From: Clostridiales bacterium DTU092
GTDB taxonomy: Bacteria; Bacillota; Clostridia; Caldicoprobacterales; Caldicoprobacteraceae
Assembly (NCBI GenBank): GCA_001513505.1
Contig: LFTM01000261.1
Location: 1-6,211 of the forward strand
DNA: 6,211 nt
Reading direction: 5' to 3'
The notes below the pieces were generated by a model. That model was not told the DNA's origin. It made no database searches and saw nothing but the letters and a program-made list of their open reading frames with translations. Of the stretch, positions 5,590-6,211 are shown piece after piece. The stretch's first letter is position 1, and every line of letters starts with the position of its first letter. The position numbers were made by a program, and so were the translations under genes.

Positions 5590-6211
5590 ATGAAGAAGGC
5601 GGTAATGTTTGGAGCAGGAAATATAGGGAGGGGATTTATAGGACAGCTTTTTAGCGAATCCGGCTATGAGGTGGTCTTTGTAGACATAAATCCAGTTATA
5701 GTTGATTGTTTAAACCGGGATGGCAGCTATCCTGTCAGAATTATTGCCGATGATGAGTATACTGAAGTGATAGTAACCAATGTCCGTGGAGTTATGTCAG
5801 ATGATACTGAAAATGTAGCCGATGAAATAGCGTCCGCACATGTTATGGCGACTGCGGTAGGAGTGAGTGCTCTTTCCAGGATAGCCGGAACCATCGCCCT
5901 GGGACTCAAAAAGAAGTGGGAAACAGGCAATTTTTCATCCTTTAACATAATCATTTGTGAAAACCTTATTGACGCCGATGACTACCTTGGCAAACTAATA
6001 AAGCAGGAACTTAAGGAGGACGAAATCCGGCACTTTGAGAATACAGTAGGACTGATTGAAGCGTCTATAGGAAGAATGGTTCCTGTGATGACTGAGAAGA
6101 TGCAGGAAGGAAACCCGTTAAGGGTGTGGGTTGAACCCTATTGTGAACTTCCGGTGGACAAAGTCGGGTTTAAAGGAGATATCCCTCAAATAAAGAATAT
6201 GATCCCCTGTG
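5590..6211 (+). CDS. mtlD: Mannitol-1-phosphate 5-dehydrogenase, N-terminal 207 codons (runs off the window)
   Basis: This enzyme interconverts D-mannitol 1-phosphate and D-fructose 6-phosphate with NAD(H) in the cytoplasm. The N-terminus carries the MtlD-type Rossmann signature FGAGNIGRGFIG (residues 7-18), then D32 at the end of strand beta2, which favours NAD over NADP. Further family landmarks are TAVGVSALSRIA, the IICEN block (C123-E124-N125), a VGLIEASIGRMVP segment matching the E. coli VGFVDSAVDRIVP region, and KVGFKGDIPQIKNM near the edge. Catalytic residues (the K-N-H set of the polyol dehydrogenase family) lie further on and are not visible; the usual length is about 380 residues. 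No frameshift is seen. No mannitol PTS gene is visible upstream, where the neighbours are GNAT and HD genes, so the pathway context must lie downstream or elsewhere. UxaB-type hexuronate reductases are related but lack this exact N-terminal signature. Confidence 0.93.
   Translation, partial: MKKAVMFGAGNIGRGFIGQLFSESGYEVVFVDINPVIVDCLNRDGSYPVRIIADDEYTEVIVTNVRGVMSDDTENVADEIASAHVMATAVGVSALSRIAGTIALGLKKKWETGNFSSFNIIICENLIDADDYLGKLIKQELKEDEIRHFENTVGLIEASIGRMVPVMTEKMQEGNPLRVWVEPYCELPVDKVGFKGDIPQIKNMIPC

Noticed and set aside
5727..5954. Minus-strand 75-codon ORF
   Set aside because: It is antisense to mtlD, which is supported by strong motifs; there is no SD or recognisable domain.

Overview
The window looks like a chromosomal segment of a low-GC Firmicute, most probably a member of the Clostridia. 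The evidence is the AT-rich base composition, purine-rich Shine-Dalgarno (SD) sites such as AGGAGG, GGAGG and AGGAG, use of a TTG start, and the gene families present. A species cannot be named from sequence alone.

The left part (1-3672) is one operon read on the minus strand. In transcription order it encodes: a secreted 230-residue protein with an acidic, octad-repeat tail (3672-2980); a two-membrane-segment protein of the DUF5305 type, with an outer domain and a cytoplasmic tail (2892-1771); a multi-pass GAF-containing sensor histidine kinase of the HisKA_3 (NarL/LiaS/DegS) type (1778 to the window edge); and the first six codons of what is very probably its response regulator (19-1). The kinase start overlaps the DUF5305 stop, and the regulator start overlaps the kinase end, so the last three genes are probably translationally coupled. 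The layout suggests that the secreted protein and the DUF5305 protein belong to the signal-input or output side of this two-component system. That link is inferred from gene order.

The 727-base divergent gap (3673-4399) has no intact gene. Its middle (about 3906-4221) is clearly less AT-rich than its flanks (about 33% GC against 24-26%). On the minus strand it reads as a plausible protein interrupted by one stop and one frame change, so it looks like the remnant of a small gene. The AT-rich flanks on either side hold candidate promoters for the two divergent gene groups.

The right part (4400-6211) is read on the plus strand. It encodes an HD-domain metal-dependent phosphohydrolase with a TTG start, a small GNAT acetyltransferase, and the first 207 codons of mannitol-1-phosphate 5-dehydrogenase (mtlD), which runs off the window. 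Gaps of 84 and 50 bases without an evident terminator make co-transcription plausible, but no common pathway is visible.

The most interesting item is the left operon: a DUF5305 protein and an acidic-tailed secreted partner physically coupled to a membrane sensor kinase whose third outer loop carries a RegB-like GGxx(N/S)PF motif.
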